NCBI GenBank assembly: GCA_018136815.1
Contig: CM030937.1
Location: 2,965,820-3,029,819 of the forward strand
Length of the DNA: 64,000 bases
Reading direction: 5' to 3'
DNA from: Isochrysis galbana
Taxonomy: Eukaryota; Haptophyta; Isochrysidales; Isochrysidaceae
Each line of letters opens with the position of its first letter. Within the stretch, counting starts at the first letter, position 1. Under the pieces are notes generated by a model that had not been told where the DNA came from, searched no databases, and saw nothing but the letters and a program-made list of their open reading frames with translations. A program made the translations under genes and the position numbers. This document shows positions 1 to 9,507 of this stretch, one piece after another.

Positions 1-175
1 TCTTTCTCTCACTCCTCTCCGTCTTGGACGGTCTTCCACCCCACAAAGTGAGAGAGGAGGAGTAGTGCCTGACCCATTAGAGAATCTATCGGGGGAGGAG
101 AGAAGAAACACGAACGAACGAGCCACGCGAGAAGCGCGGGTGTGCTCTCGGCAGCGAGGGGCAGCGAGGCGAGAG

Positions 176-1008
176 ATGGACCTAAAAGCTCAGCTCGTGC
201 AGCAGTCGTGGGCAAAGACGGAGGCGCTTGGGATGCAGACCGTCGGCGTCCTCTTCTTCAAGCGCATCTTCGACATCGCGCCTGAGGCGTTACAGCTCTT
301 TTCCTTCCGGGAGGAGCCCAACGTGAGAGAGTGGTGGTGGCGCGCGCGTGAGCGGCAGCCTCTCTGCCCCTGGAAGGCATGCTTGGCCTTGGCGGCATCC
401 TCGGCGGGCGGGGACACGTACCCATGCTCTCAATTCTACATGCCATTCTCCGTGCCGGTCGGAGCTCATCGGCGCCTGCTGTCACCCAAGTACGCCCAGT
501 TGGCACTGCTGCTCATTGTTGGGTCCTCCTTCTGTTTGTGCAGATCTACGAGAGCGAGGCGTTGAAGCACCACGCCATCAGTGTTCTGTCGACAGTAGGC
601 GCTGCGGTAGCTGGACTTGGCGATCTACAAAAATTGGTTCCGATACTGGAAGACTTAGGCAAGAGGCACGTCAACTACGGTGTCAAGGCGGAGCACTACA
701 ACATCATTGGCGAGGCTTTGATTGACACTTTAGCCTTGAGCCTTGGGCCTGCATTCACGCCCGAGGTGAAATGCGAATGGATGAAGGTGTACTCCATAGT
801 CGCAAACACAATGAAAGGTGACAACTACAAGGTCGAAAGTCTTCATGGTAGTGCTGATGACTGGTATATGGCCACGGACCCTAGATTGCGCTGTGCTCCG
901 CCTTCTAGTGTGGAACGGCTACATGCTGTAGCAAAGTCCAAGGCTGCAGCCGACGACTGGTACATGGGCTCATCGCTAACAACTGCAACGTCGCGCTATA
1001 ATCCATAA
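176..1008 (+). CDS. Globin, two exons
   Basis: Exon 1 (176-322, 49 residues) and exon 2 (544-1008) join in phase 0 across a GT-AG intron (323-543), giving about 203 residues. Exon 1 gives the A-C helices, with SWAKTEALG and FFKRIFDIAPEALQLFSF typical of the B/CD region. Exon 2 opens with the E helix (YESEALKHHAISVLSTVG), which supplies a candidate distal His, and then LGKRHVNYGV with the proximal His of helix F, followed by a G/H region (HYNIIGEALIDTL). This is the layout of single-domain globins of the neuroglobin/flavohaemoglobin-like group, which bind haem and O2 or NO. No reductase domain follows. The C-terminal tail after about residue 150 is not globin and carries the peptide ADDWYM twice. 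The ATG at 176 starts directly before the conserved N-terminal helix. The role in the cell is not shown by context. Confidence 0.85.
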
Positions 1009-1422
1009 GAAGCGATGCATCAAGAGCCATCCTCATTTTCAATGCGTATCGCCGGTGTCTTGCCAACGATTCTCGCGGCTCTTGTCCTATTGTGACCACA
1101 GAGTTGTGGAAGACTATGCAGAGGGGTCGCTCGCCTCCATGACGCTTGCTGCCCCAGGGGTGCTGAAACGGTGGCGCATCTTCCGGTTGTTGAGCTACAA
1201 CCGGATATGGTTCGATAGGAATTCATGTACCTCGAACATTTACATTGACAACACTATGCCTCTGCGGCTTGGACTTTGAACGTGTGACGCACAGGCCGGC
1301 ATCTATGCGGGCAATATTTTCCTGTGATGTGTGAAGCAACGTGTGTTTCAAGTCGCCCGAGCGACTTCCCGGTTGAGCTCATTGCAGCCGAGCAGGAGCT
1401 CGCGATGTCCAGCACGTGCAAG
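1009..1422. other. Globin 3' flank
   Basis: No convincing gene is seen. The stretch probably holds the globin 3' UTR and the pre-insertion site of the next LINE. The last 15 bases (1408-1422, TCCAGCACGTGCAAG) are repeated after that LINE at 2621-2635. Confidence 0.5.
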
Positions 1423-2620
1423 AACTAAGTTTATACTTGGTCGCAATGGAGCGCACCGCCGCGACTCCCCTCTCCTTCGGGCCCCCCGCTGAGGGCGCCC
1501 CCCCAGTACCCATGGAGCAGTCGCTGGCGAAGCGACCGCGTCCGCCCGCGGAGGCCGAGCAGGTGCGTGCGACTCGCGTCGCGCCACACGGCCCGTGGCC
1601 TCGGCCACGCCACCCTCAGCAGCCTTGCTGGTCCCCCTCATGGGAGACAGCAGGCTGTGGACCCCACCCGGCCTACACCAGACGAGACACGCCAACCCTC
1701 CAACAGGCATGCCTTATGGCAGAGGCCTCACTCACCCTGGAGAAGGCCGCGCCGCCTTGGCGGCGCGGCCCGAGACCGGGTGGCCCTTATGGGCACACTC
1801 CTCATACAACAACAGATACGCACAACTCCAGAGGACTGGCACACAAACGCACACCATGGCGAGACACCCCCGGACCTACACAAGGGAGGGAACCAAGGAG
1901 AAGGACAGCACATGCCACAAAATGTCACCGTTCGCACGCTCACCCCAAACCCCCCTACCCTCTGATCCGGATAAAGGTGATCCTGTCAGATGATGAACAA
2001 GAAATGGGAGACACTGATGCAAACTTCGACCTCTCCTTCCATCAAGAAGGGGACTATGCCTTTCAAGACGCGGCGGCATATGCCGCGATCGTCGAGCTGC
2101 TCCTCGAGCTAGAGGGAGTTGACCCTGAACCAGACTTTTGGGCTCGTTCCATCAAAGGCCCGTGGCACGTGGCGGTCAATGAGGACTGCGCACAACAATT
2201 CAAAGACCGCTATGGCGAGCTCACCACCCTCCGCATCACTCAAACAGACATCGGCGAAAGCACTTGACCTCGTTGACAAGATCGCCTGAAGCTGGGAAAT
2301 ACCTCCCCCCCCCCCCTCCTCGAAGAACCCCCTCGGCGAAGAACGCCGGAAACGAGCGACAAAATATTAACGGCGTGACATGCACGCCAGCACATGGAAG
2401 AAACGGGCCACTCAGAGGCACAGGAGGAGGGCGAGAACACTCCACTGGGGGCCGGTGCACCCCGCCCAACTCAGCCCCCCCCACGACCTGGGCCCCTACG
2501 TAGAGCACAAGGGGAGATGCCGCAAGGCGGGAAGTGTGGGAGAGGAAGGGAAATGGGCGTGGCTACTGTAGCTGATCCCAAGGCCACGCGCGGGGCGAGA
2601 CTATTAAAAGGTTTTTTTTT
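1423..2620 (+). mobile_element. Short non-autonomous LINE derivative with 15-bp TSD
   Basis: The element is bounded by the direct repeat TCCAGCACGTGCAAG at 1408-1422 and 2621-2635. It starts with a hairpin at 1424-1441 (stems ACTAAGT and ACTTGGT, loop TTAT), then CGCA and the ORF1 start ATGG at 1446. An ORF1 fragment runs to 2267 and includes the block KGPWHVAVNEDCAQQF shared with the longer LINEs of this window. The rest of ORF1 and all of ORF2 are missing. The 3' end holds GGCGTGGCTAC, GGCCACGCGCG and TATTAAAAGG followed by a T-run. It is an internally deleted copy that could only move with enzymes supplied by another element. Confidence 0.85.
1446..2267 (+). pseudogene. LINE ORF1 fragment
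   Basis: This open frame of about 273 residues starts at the ATG four bases after the 5' hairpin. The N-terminal part is proline- and arginine-rich and low in complexity. From about residue 190 (ILSDDEQEMGDTD) it becomes acidic, and then carries the conserved ORF1 block ELEGVDPEPDFWARSIKGPW. It stops at 2265-2267, where the related ORF1 at 30520-32169 continues for some 300 residues. The N-terminal 30 residues closely match those starting at 2704 and 14320, so these are copies of one family. Confidence 0.75.
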
Positions 2621-2681
2621 TCCAGCACGTGCAAGTCATTTGGAACCAAACCTCGGCGTATCACTTTTTCTCCGTACTCTC

Positions 2682-3960
2682 ATTAACTTTATAGTTGGTC
2701 GCCATGGAGCGCGCCGCCGCTCCCCACCTCTCCTTCGGGCCCCCCGCCGCGGGAGCCCCCACAGTACCCATGGAGCTGTCGCAGGCGAAGCGACCGCGTC
2801 CGCCCGCAGAGGCCGAGCAGGTGAGCGCGACCCCGGTCGCGCCGCACGGCCCGTGGCCCCGGCCACACCAAGGAAGGCAGCCATGCTGGCCCACCTCATG
2901 GTGGGTCACAGACTGTGACAAGCATCACACCAACACCAGACCTGAAGGGACACTCATCCATCAGGCATGCCTTATGGCAGAGGCCTCTCCCACCCTGGGG
3001 ACGGCCGCGCTGCCCCGGTAGCGCGACCCGAGACCGGGTGGCCCTTATGGGCACAACACCATGTGGAGATGGACTGTTCCCAGGATCCGGGTAAGGCTCC
3101 TGAGACTCCATCCTTGGCAACCCACGCGTCCGTAGGCGGCCTATCGACTTGGGTAGCGGGTGAAGATACTTGGGAAGGCTTGGGCACGGGTGCAGTGGTA
3201 TGGCACATAGCCGTGAACGAAGACTGCGTACAACAATTCGAGGAGCGCTACGGCGATATCACTACGCTTCGCATCAATCAGACCGACATCTCAGTCAACA
3301 TCAAGGTGGAATCGATCGACGAGAAAATCAACAAGAAAGGCTCCTCCTCTCGCAAGGCCCTCTACAACGCCCTCCAAGACGTCGCGGCACACCTGGTCGT
3401 CGAAGCAGACGGCCTGGCGCAAGCGGCCCAGATTAACCTGAGTGCCCTCATCCTTGCGATCGAAAAGGTAGGGCTCACCTTCCTAAAAGGCAACCGGGAG
3501 CGCATGAAGCTCGAAGGCGGAGCTGGCACTTTTGTGTCCAAGGCAGCCCACTCGACCCGCTGGCACCTCTATGTTTCGGCGGGCCAAGGCTCGTTTCTCG
3601 ACGGGAGCTTCCCTCGAAAGTTGCTGCTTCAGATCGACGGAAAGACTGTCCCGGTAAACTATGCCATCCGGGCATGCAAGGAGATCAAGATGCCAGAATC
3701 CATTCACTCCCCTCACAAGCTCATGATCCACGATCCACGGCAGCCTACGTGGTTGCAAAGGCTGGCGCCCGGAGGTTGCGAAAGGCCTCCCGAGTTCGAT
3801 GCGTATCTGCGAATGCGAATAAGAAGCGGCGAAGCGCCGCGAGCGCAACGAGGCGCACAGGCTTAACCGCAGAACGACATTGACAACAAGGTTGAGGATG
3901 AGGACAGTGAAAGAAAGACGAAGAAGATGAAGATTTAGCCGCAGGCGGTAGGCGTGTTCC
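2682..3960 (+). mobile_element. Degraded LINE copy, 5' end and ORF1
   Basis: The copy opens with a hairpin at 2682-2699 (stems ATTAACT and AGTTGGT, loop TTAT), then CGCC and ATGG at 2704. ORF1 is broken: the first frame meets TAG at 3019-3021, and the rest of the protein continues in another frame from about 2967 to 3866. That second part includes VVWHIAVNEDCVQQFEERYG, GLTFLKGNRERMK, WHLYVSAGQGSF and FPRKLLLQIDGKTVPVNYAIR, all of which have counterparts in the ORF1s at 30520 and 55240. The 3' end is not clear; it may stop near 3960, and no terminal T-run or matching direct repeat was found. Confidence 0.7.
2704..3866 (+). pseudogene. LINE ORF1, broken by stop and frame change
   Basis: This is the coding part of the LINE copy starting at 2682. 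The N-terminal half (2704-3021) matches the element at 1446 almost residue for residue. The C-terminal half (2967-3866) reaches the conserved ORF1 core but lacks the CCCH zinc-finger end seen at 31900-32160. Because the two halves are in different frames, no full protein can be made from it. It is useful mainly as an alignment partner for defining the ORF1 core. Confidence 0.7.
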
Positions 3961-5036
3961 GAAAGGTGGGATGGGGTATCGTGGGGGAACGTATTTTACT
4001 AATATAACACTATAAACGAAAACAAAACTCTATCACCAGGCCCTCTTTTGACGGAACGCGACTTGACATCTCGCCCAGAGCTCCTGGGAGTGCGGCCATG
4101 GGGGCGACTCTCGGGAACTCTGGACGAAGACAAGAGAAAGAGCGGGAAACACCCGGGACACGGGGAAGCGCAAACAAGGAAACAAAGGGCGTGCACACAC
4201 AAGAAAACGAGGGAGGGAGATCGAGCATGATCAACCCCGACCTAACACACTTGGGAAGAGAGAGAGAAGGGGGGGGGGGGGGTCGGGGGGGGTTCGGGGG
4301 ATCGGAGGGGACGCGGACGAAAACTCGCAAAGGGGGAAACCAAGGGAGAGAGGCTCCCTTGGGGAAACCTAAGGGCGGCTCTCCCCCTAACCGCGACAAT
4401 GCCATTGTGCACTTTGCGCCCGTTCCGAGACCACAAAATGTGGTTTATGATCTCCGGCTCAGGCTCGTTAAATTTTTCAAATGTCTCGCCTCCGCGTTCC
4501 GCCTTCAATCCTCGTGCATCCCCTGCGTCCTCTTCCTCCTCCAAAATTCCAAGGTCTTTTGAGGATCCGTGCTGCGCACTAGCTCCTAGCGCACCCCGGC
4601 ATGATACAAGCTATTTCCGACGGCATGAACTTAACCGTGTGTGCTTCGGCCATAGGCCACTACGTATGGGCGTATGGGTATAGGGTACAAAGTGCCAAGT
4701 CGCTAGGCTTTTGTCAAGCCCAGTGCCTCCTAGCCCCGCCCTTTGCTCGATGCACAACACATCCGCAAATTGCACCAGCACGCTGAGTAAAACGCTATAA
4801 GAATAGCACATACAACATCGGCGCGGGCTGCGCATCATCAGGCCTCAAGCTAGCTGTTGTTAGTTGTGTCCCTCGGCTTTGCTCTTAGAGGAACAGCAAA
4901 TCATCAATGCTAGCTAGCTAACTTGCCATCATGATTTCGACCATTGCGTGCACAAATTCTCTGCCACAGCTTGTCTTTCTCAACGCCGAGCCCCTCCAAG
5001 GTGAGAGCATAGCTGAAACAGCAGCTCGGGGATGCA
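3961..5036. other. Intergenic, repeat-bearing
   Basis: No supported gene. The part at about 4010-4065 is the reverse complement of a short dispersed repeat (around GCGTTCCGTC, AAAGAGG and GTTTTGTTTTTA) that recurs on the + strand near 44055-44100 and 51150-51190. A G-run sits at 4269-4280. The remainder shows no coding signature. Confidence 0.4.
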
Positions 5037-5999
5037 TCAACAGTTGGTGGCTTCGCGATCGAAGCATAAGTTGGTTATCCAGTGAGTGTATTCCCCAACT
5101 TCGACACCCAAAGCCTGCGCAACCTCGGATATCAGTGTGGCAAAGAAGTGAATATTCTTAACAAAGATGTTTGCGTTCTGCATGCGCACGATCCCCGTGC
5201 ACTTGAGTAACCCATCTTCAAGGTAGAGATGAAGTTCACGGCAGCACTTTGTTTGACCTTGATTGCGCCAGTTCACTTTTTCGGAGCCTTCTGAATTGAA
5301 CGGAATGGGGATTATAGCCCGCTTGGAAAGAGGTTCGTTCCTAAGGCAATCGATTGCGTTTGCGATCTTTGCCTGCATTCCCGCCCGGTAGTCACCTTGC
5401 TCGCCGCCTCGCTCTGGCATGTACCACCTATCATACTCCTCTGGCTTGTACTCCCACCTGAAAGCATGAAGGAGGTGATGTGAGGTTCGCAACATCTAAG
5501 GGCCATTCCATGCCCAAGGTGGCGTGGGCAGAGAGAGCAATGCGCACCCCATGTTCTTGGCTGTGTAGAATTCGATCGCACCTCGCGGGAACAGCTCTGT
5601 CTCTACCAATGCACTTTCTGGCCGGATGTCATCAATGACGCACACAAAGTTCCGCACGACAAACCTGAGGGCGGAGTAAGATATACGATTGGTATGCGAG
5701 TAAAGTCCCGCTTCGAGTACACTCAAACCTCACAGAATGGAGCAGATCTCGCCTCGCGTGCCTCGGCTCTCTCATGTTCCTCCCTGCCCCCTCTGCTCTG
5801 CCTTCGGGTGTGAGTTGATCCGAAGGAGCACTTCAAGCAGGGCGGCCTGCACAGGTGGCGCGCGTACTCTTTCGACTCGTGCTTCGAGATCGCACGAAGG
5901 TGAGCATAGACCTCGCTCGCTGTGGCGAAGTGCGCGAAGCCCACGTTCAGGTTCTTGCACGGCGCGCATGTGGACGCCACCTCCTCGCGAGACCGCTTA

Positions 6000-6004
<5 letters not shown>
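5037..6004 (-). CDS. Thymidylate synthase-like protein, three exons
   Basis: Exons 6004-5868, 5664-5548 and 5457-5037 on the minus strand join in frame with GT-AG introns (both phase 2) to 224 residues. Across the second junction the protein reads TAKNMG-WEYKPEEYDRWY. The C-terminal half resembles the thymidylate synthase/dCMP hydroxymethylase fold: KIANAIDCLRNEPLSKRAIIPIP, then a Cys pair (QTKCCRELHLYLEDG) where the catalytic Cys lies in true synthases, then GLLKCTGIVRMQNANIF and a C-terminal VGEYTHWITNLC. The usual RSxDxxLGxPFN motif is replaced by RMQNANIFVKN, so classical dTMP synthesis is doubtful. True synthases are about 260-300 residues. A (GA)n microsatellite lies directly upstream of the chosen ATG at 6004. 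Exon boundaries are inferred from frame and splice signals. Confidence 0.7.
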
Positions 6005-6061
<57 letters not shown>

Positions 6062-6074
6062 CCCCCCCCCCCCC
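6003..6074. repeat. (CT)n microsatellite followed by C-run
   Basis: About 28 CT units (6003-6059) run into a 15-base C tract. On the coding strand of the thymidylate synthase-like gene this reads as (GA)n ending at the start codon, so it forms its 5' UTR or core promoter. Confidence 0.95.
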
Positions 6075-7640
6075 CTCCCTCTTCCTCTCCCTTCGCCCCC
6101 CCTCTCCGCCTGCCTGCCAGCCTGCCTGTCTTTCTCTCCCCCGCGCGCTAGAGCGAGACGGATATCGCCCGAGCGAGAGGCGCGAGCGGTGGCGGGAAGA
6201 GGGGACGCAGGGAGGCTCTGGGAGTACTTTAGAGTAGGGGATAGAGGCTTGAGCCTCATCAAGGGTCAAGTTTTATTTTCACCTAATCTGTAAAACTCGT
6301 ATTCCATAACTCGAGCGTTTACACTTAGACCCGTACTTTGCCGTTAATTTGAACAGAATATTATAACAAAAAATTCACAGAATATTATAATAAGGGTACG
6401 GGCGTAAGGCCGATGGCGATAGTAAGGCAATAGCTGCCGGACCATAGTAGTAGTAGATGTGTAGTGTGTAGCCTGTAGCCTTGAATCTTCAGATGATTAT
6501 ATTTTCTCTAGTCTCTAGGGGCCAGGGAGAATGGGCGGGGTTGGTCAAATGCAAATGCGCGATAGGCTTGTCAATGATGGGGCAAGGGCGTGCGATCTGT
6601 GCCCAGCTCTCCACTCTCCCCAGGCTGGAGCCTGGACTCCAGGAGAATCTGGACAATTGATAGCCCGGTCACTCACTATGGGGGTGCGGAGGGCACCAGC
6701 TACAATGGATGAATGAAGGGCAAAATAAGCTCCCTATAGGTTCCGGTAGGATGGATCAGCAAAAAAATTTGGGGGTTCTCCGGCGAGATTTTCGAAAAAT
6801 ACCGAATTTCAGGCCTTCGAAGACGGTGCGCGAAATACAGTCGGGCCCCCCTCCGGTATATTTTAGTGAAGCTCTTCATGCGAGGCACAAACATGGAATG
6901 ACGAGGAAACCTTGGACGCCAACTCACTGGGTCTACAAGGCGTGGTTCTATGCACACTGGACCATAAGTCAAACTCATAATTTTGCACTTACATGTGTAC
7001 GAACGTATCACAAAACTCAAGACGTTTACGTTAACCACTAGTCACCAAGGGCTAGAGCGGCTAATTTGGCACCGCGACCGGGCGGACGGCATGGTCTTTT
7101 ATTTCATCCATTTCAACTAGTGACAGCAACAGACGTCAAATCAAGATATGCTGCCCTAGTGGCCGAGCCGCCGAGCCAATTGCCCTTTCCAGCCTCGCAC
7201 ATCTTGTCGAATATCGGCATTGGCGCGAAAACCGCCCGAACATTAACGTACCGAGATGCGCTCGAGTGCCCAACTTTCGGGCGCGCTGCCGGCGCTTTCT
7301 CGGTCTCCCACTGGGATAGAATGCCGCACCAGGCACCACATCCAAATATGCCGCCCGAGCAGCCACGCCAATCGCCGCCGCCGCCTGCGCTCATCGCGAA
7401 ATCGACGGCCGTGTGTGGCGCCGACGACTACTCTAACGTCACCCGGCCGAACGGGCCGAGTGCCCAACTTTCGAACGCTACCGGGCGCGCTGCCGGCGCT
7501 TTCTCGGTCTCCCACTGGGATAGAATGCCGCCTCCAAGCGTCCAAGCGAGCGCTTGTTGACGTCAATCGGGGCCATGGCCCTGGGCGTGGGGCCGGATCG
7601 AATCGAGGCATTCCTGCGGTGCGAGGGGCCAGGACGGGTT
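6075..7640. other. Intergenic with repeat fragments
   Basis: No supported gene. A LINE-type 3' tail of the class GTGTAGCC..ATCTTCAGATG lies at 6455-6500. Sequence around 6585-6690 resembles the short repeat at 62150-62240 (a shared GCGTGCRATCTGTGCC core). The part at 6800-6900 resembles 53185-53260 (GGCCCCCCTCCGGTAT). A block of about 60 bases around GCTTTCTCGGTCTCCCACTG occurs twice, near 7265-7325 and 7470-7530. Confidence 0.45.
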
Positions 7641-8193
7641 AGTACGAGTGTGTGCGACCCTCAAGAACCAGCGTGCGACCTACTAGTGACCCCCCACCCT
7701 GCTCGCGAGAGCTCTGGATTCTGCATGGCCACCACCTCCAGGCCATTCTTCGGCCGATCGCGGGCGATCGGACGTCGCGGAAGCTCCGCGTTTCTAATAG
7801 TGATGCGCCCCACATTCCCCACTCTGCTTCCCTCCCGTGAGCGCCCGCCTCATAATCTCCCAAAATAGCCCGCCACGCGCGGGGGAAGGGAGGGGGGTCC
7901 CTCACCGACGCCATTGCCCTCCGTGGGGCGGGAGGGGGTTGGTCGGAGGGCGGAGGCGGCTGGCGGGGCAGGTAGGGGGGGACCCTAAGGAATCCTTGGA
8001 CACCCAAGGGAGGTGGAAAATAGTGGATAAAATGAGTGAGTGACCGGGCTACAATTGACAATTGTGGTGAGCCCCCCCCCTTGCAGGCCAAGTGTCAACG
8101 CGCAGGGGGGGCGGGTGGCGTTCTCGTCCCCCCATGAGGGAGGTGGAGAGGGGGGGGGGGGGGGGGGGCTTGCCATGGCAACCAATCATAAGA
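7640..8193 (-). repeat. Dispersed non-autonomous element, hairpin-start type
   Basis: On the minus strand the element begins with a hairpin at 8193-8176 (stems GCTAATC and GATTGGT, loop TTAT), then TGCC and ATGG, the same 5' module as the LINEs. The body from about 8060 down to 7650 is closely similar to 18285-18727, sharing landmarks such as GGAATCCTTGGACACCCA and GGTGGAAAATAGTGG. No conserved ORF is seen. A G-run of about 19 bases lies at 8150-8168. It looks like a SINE-like passenger of the LINE machinery. Confidence 0.6.
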
Positions 8194-8256
8194 TTAGCGT
8201 AGGCGAAGGGAACAAATGACAACTAGAATCTTCAATCGCACCGCCGTTGGAGCTGA

Positions 8257-9507
8257 CTACCAAAACGCGCGAGGGCCCCAGGTGCCCTTGCCCATCTTCT
8301 GTCCGGGCGGAAGAAGAACTCCCGAAACCCACGTCACATTGTCATCACTGGTGACAAAAAATGGCGCTTTGGCCAGCTCTCGACGGTGGCGATGCCTCCA
8401 CCTCACGAGCATGCCGGGGGATCGTTGATTTACTTCGGGCTCGGCAGGTAGTTCTTGGAATTTCAGCCAGCAATCACCAAAAGAATGCGAATGCGCATCG
8501 GGCTCGAAGCAACGTGGGGCTCCACACCACGTCCACGTGTTGCAAGGCAGTTTCGAGAAGGGCCCGCCCTTGGGCGATGGTCGGTGCACTCGGCAGGCTT
8601 CCTCGCACTGCTCCCACGTCGACTTCGTGTGGCCAATCCCCCATCGCACGCCAAGCCCATCGTAATCCGCGCCGAGTTCGTGAAAGGCCTCCAAGCGAGT
8701 CCCAGCGGCAAGGAGCGATGCATATTCCATGGCAGTCGGTGATGCTTCAAAGCACTTTGGATCGACATGTGCATATCCATCGATGGCTGGTGAACCGCAA
8801 GCCCTGGATGTGTTGCACCTTGATTTCCCAATGCACCCAACGAAATTGGAAGGAGTTTTGCATGCTGTACAAGGTTTGATGCCTTGCCAAACACCAGACG
8901 TCCAGGTTGTGCCAGTTGCAGGTGCTCGCTCGGCAGCACGCTTGGCGGAGATATTGAATTCGGCCGCTTGCTGGTGCTTGAGCCAGCATTCGCGTCTATC
9001 AGGATGCCAGACCCATATGTTACACTGCTTTCCATCTGCGATGTCGGGATGGGGCTCGAACTCCTGACAAGATCGACAGCATGCGTCTGCGCTTGGCTGC
9101 AAGTTGTCTTGGCCGTTCTCCACCAGGTCTCCCCATAGCTCGAGATGTGCCCTTCCAAAGCACATCTCAGCCTTCGCCTCCAATCGCGCCGACTTTGCAA
9201 CCTTGGTATGGTCCATGCCACCAGCATGCTCTAGAGCCACTGGAGCCCTACTCTCGACGTTAACATTTGAATTCTCGTGGAATTCACTTGGCGCTCGCTG
9301 CAAACGGCCTCGGGAAAGACTTCTCTGTCGAAGCAAACGCTCAGCTCGGTGCTCGGGCGAAAAGGCGGCCTTGAGCTGCATGATAAGGACGAGAGGAAGC
9401 AAAGCCATCGCCATCAGCTGGCAATACCAAATCGACCTCATCACGCCAACTGGGCCCACCCAGCGAGCCACACCTGCACGTGAGACTCGCGTATAGCCTT
9501 CCGTCAC
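8257..9507 (-). CDS. Type II membrane protein with two PAN/Apple-like domains
   Basis: A single-exon frame of 416 residues. A hydrophobic segment at about residues 23-45 (VMRSIWYCQLMAMALLPLVL) follows a short basic N terminus, predicting a signal anchor with the bulk lumenal or outside the cell. Two Cys-rich units follow. The first, at about 115-205, contains ACCRSCQEF, CNIWVWHPDRRECWLK. The second, at about 250-365, contains CEEACRVH, CNTWTWCGAPRCF and CWLKFQ. The CxxxC...CN.W.W....CWLK pattern is that of PAN_4/Apple domains, which bind carbohydrate or protein. Translation may start at the internal Met 23 instead. No enzyme domain is visible. Partner and pathway are unknown. Confidence 0.75.
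   Translation of the reverse strand: MTEGYTRVSRAGVARWVGPVGVMRSIWYCQLMAMALLPLVLIMQLKAAFSPEHRAERLLRQRSLSRGRLQRAPSEFHENSNVNVESRAPVALEHAGGMDHTKVAKSARLEAKAEMCFGRAHLELWGDLVENGQDNLQPSADACCRSCQEFEPHPDIADGKQCNIWVWHPDRRECWLKHQQAAEFNISAKRAAERAPATGTTWTSGVWQGIKPCTACKTPSNFVGCIGKSRCNTSRACGSPAIDGYAHVDPKCFEASPTAMEYASLLAAGTRLEAFHELGADYDGLGVRWGIGHTKSTWEQCEEACRVHRPSPKGGPFSKLPCNTWTWCGAPRCFEPDAHSHSFGDCWLKFQELPAEPEVNQRSPGMLVRWRHRHRRELAKAPFFVTSDDNVTWVSGVLLPPGQKMGKGTWGPRAFW

Noticed and set aside
379..543. N-terminal extension of the globin exon 2 frame
   Set aside because: It lies inside the GT-AG intron; exon 1 at 176-322 supplies the A-C helices and joins in phase.
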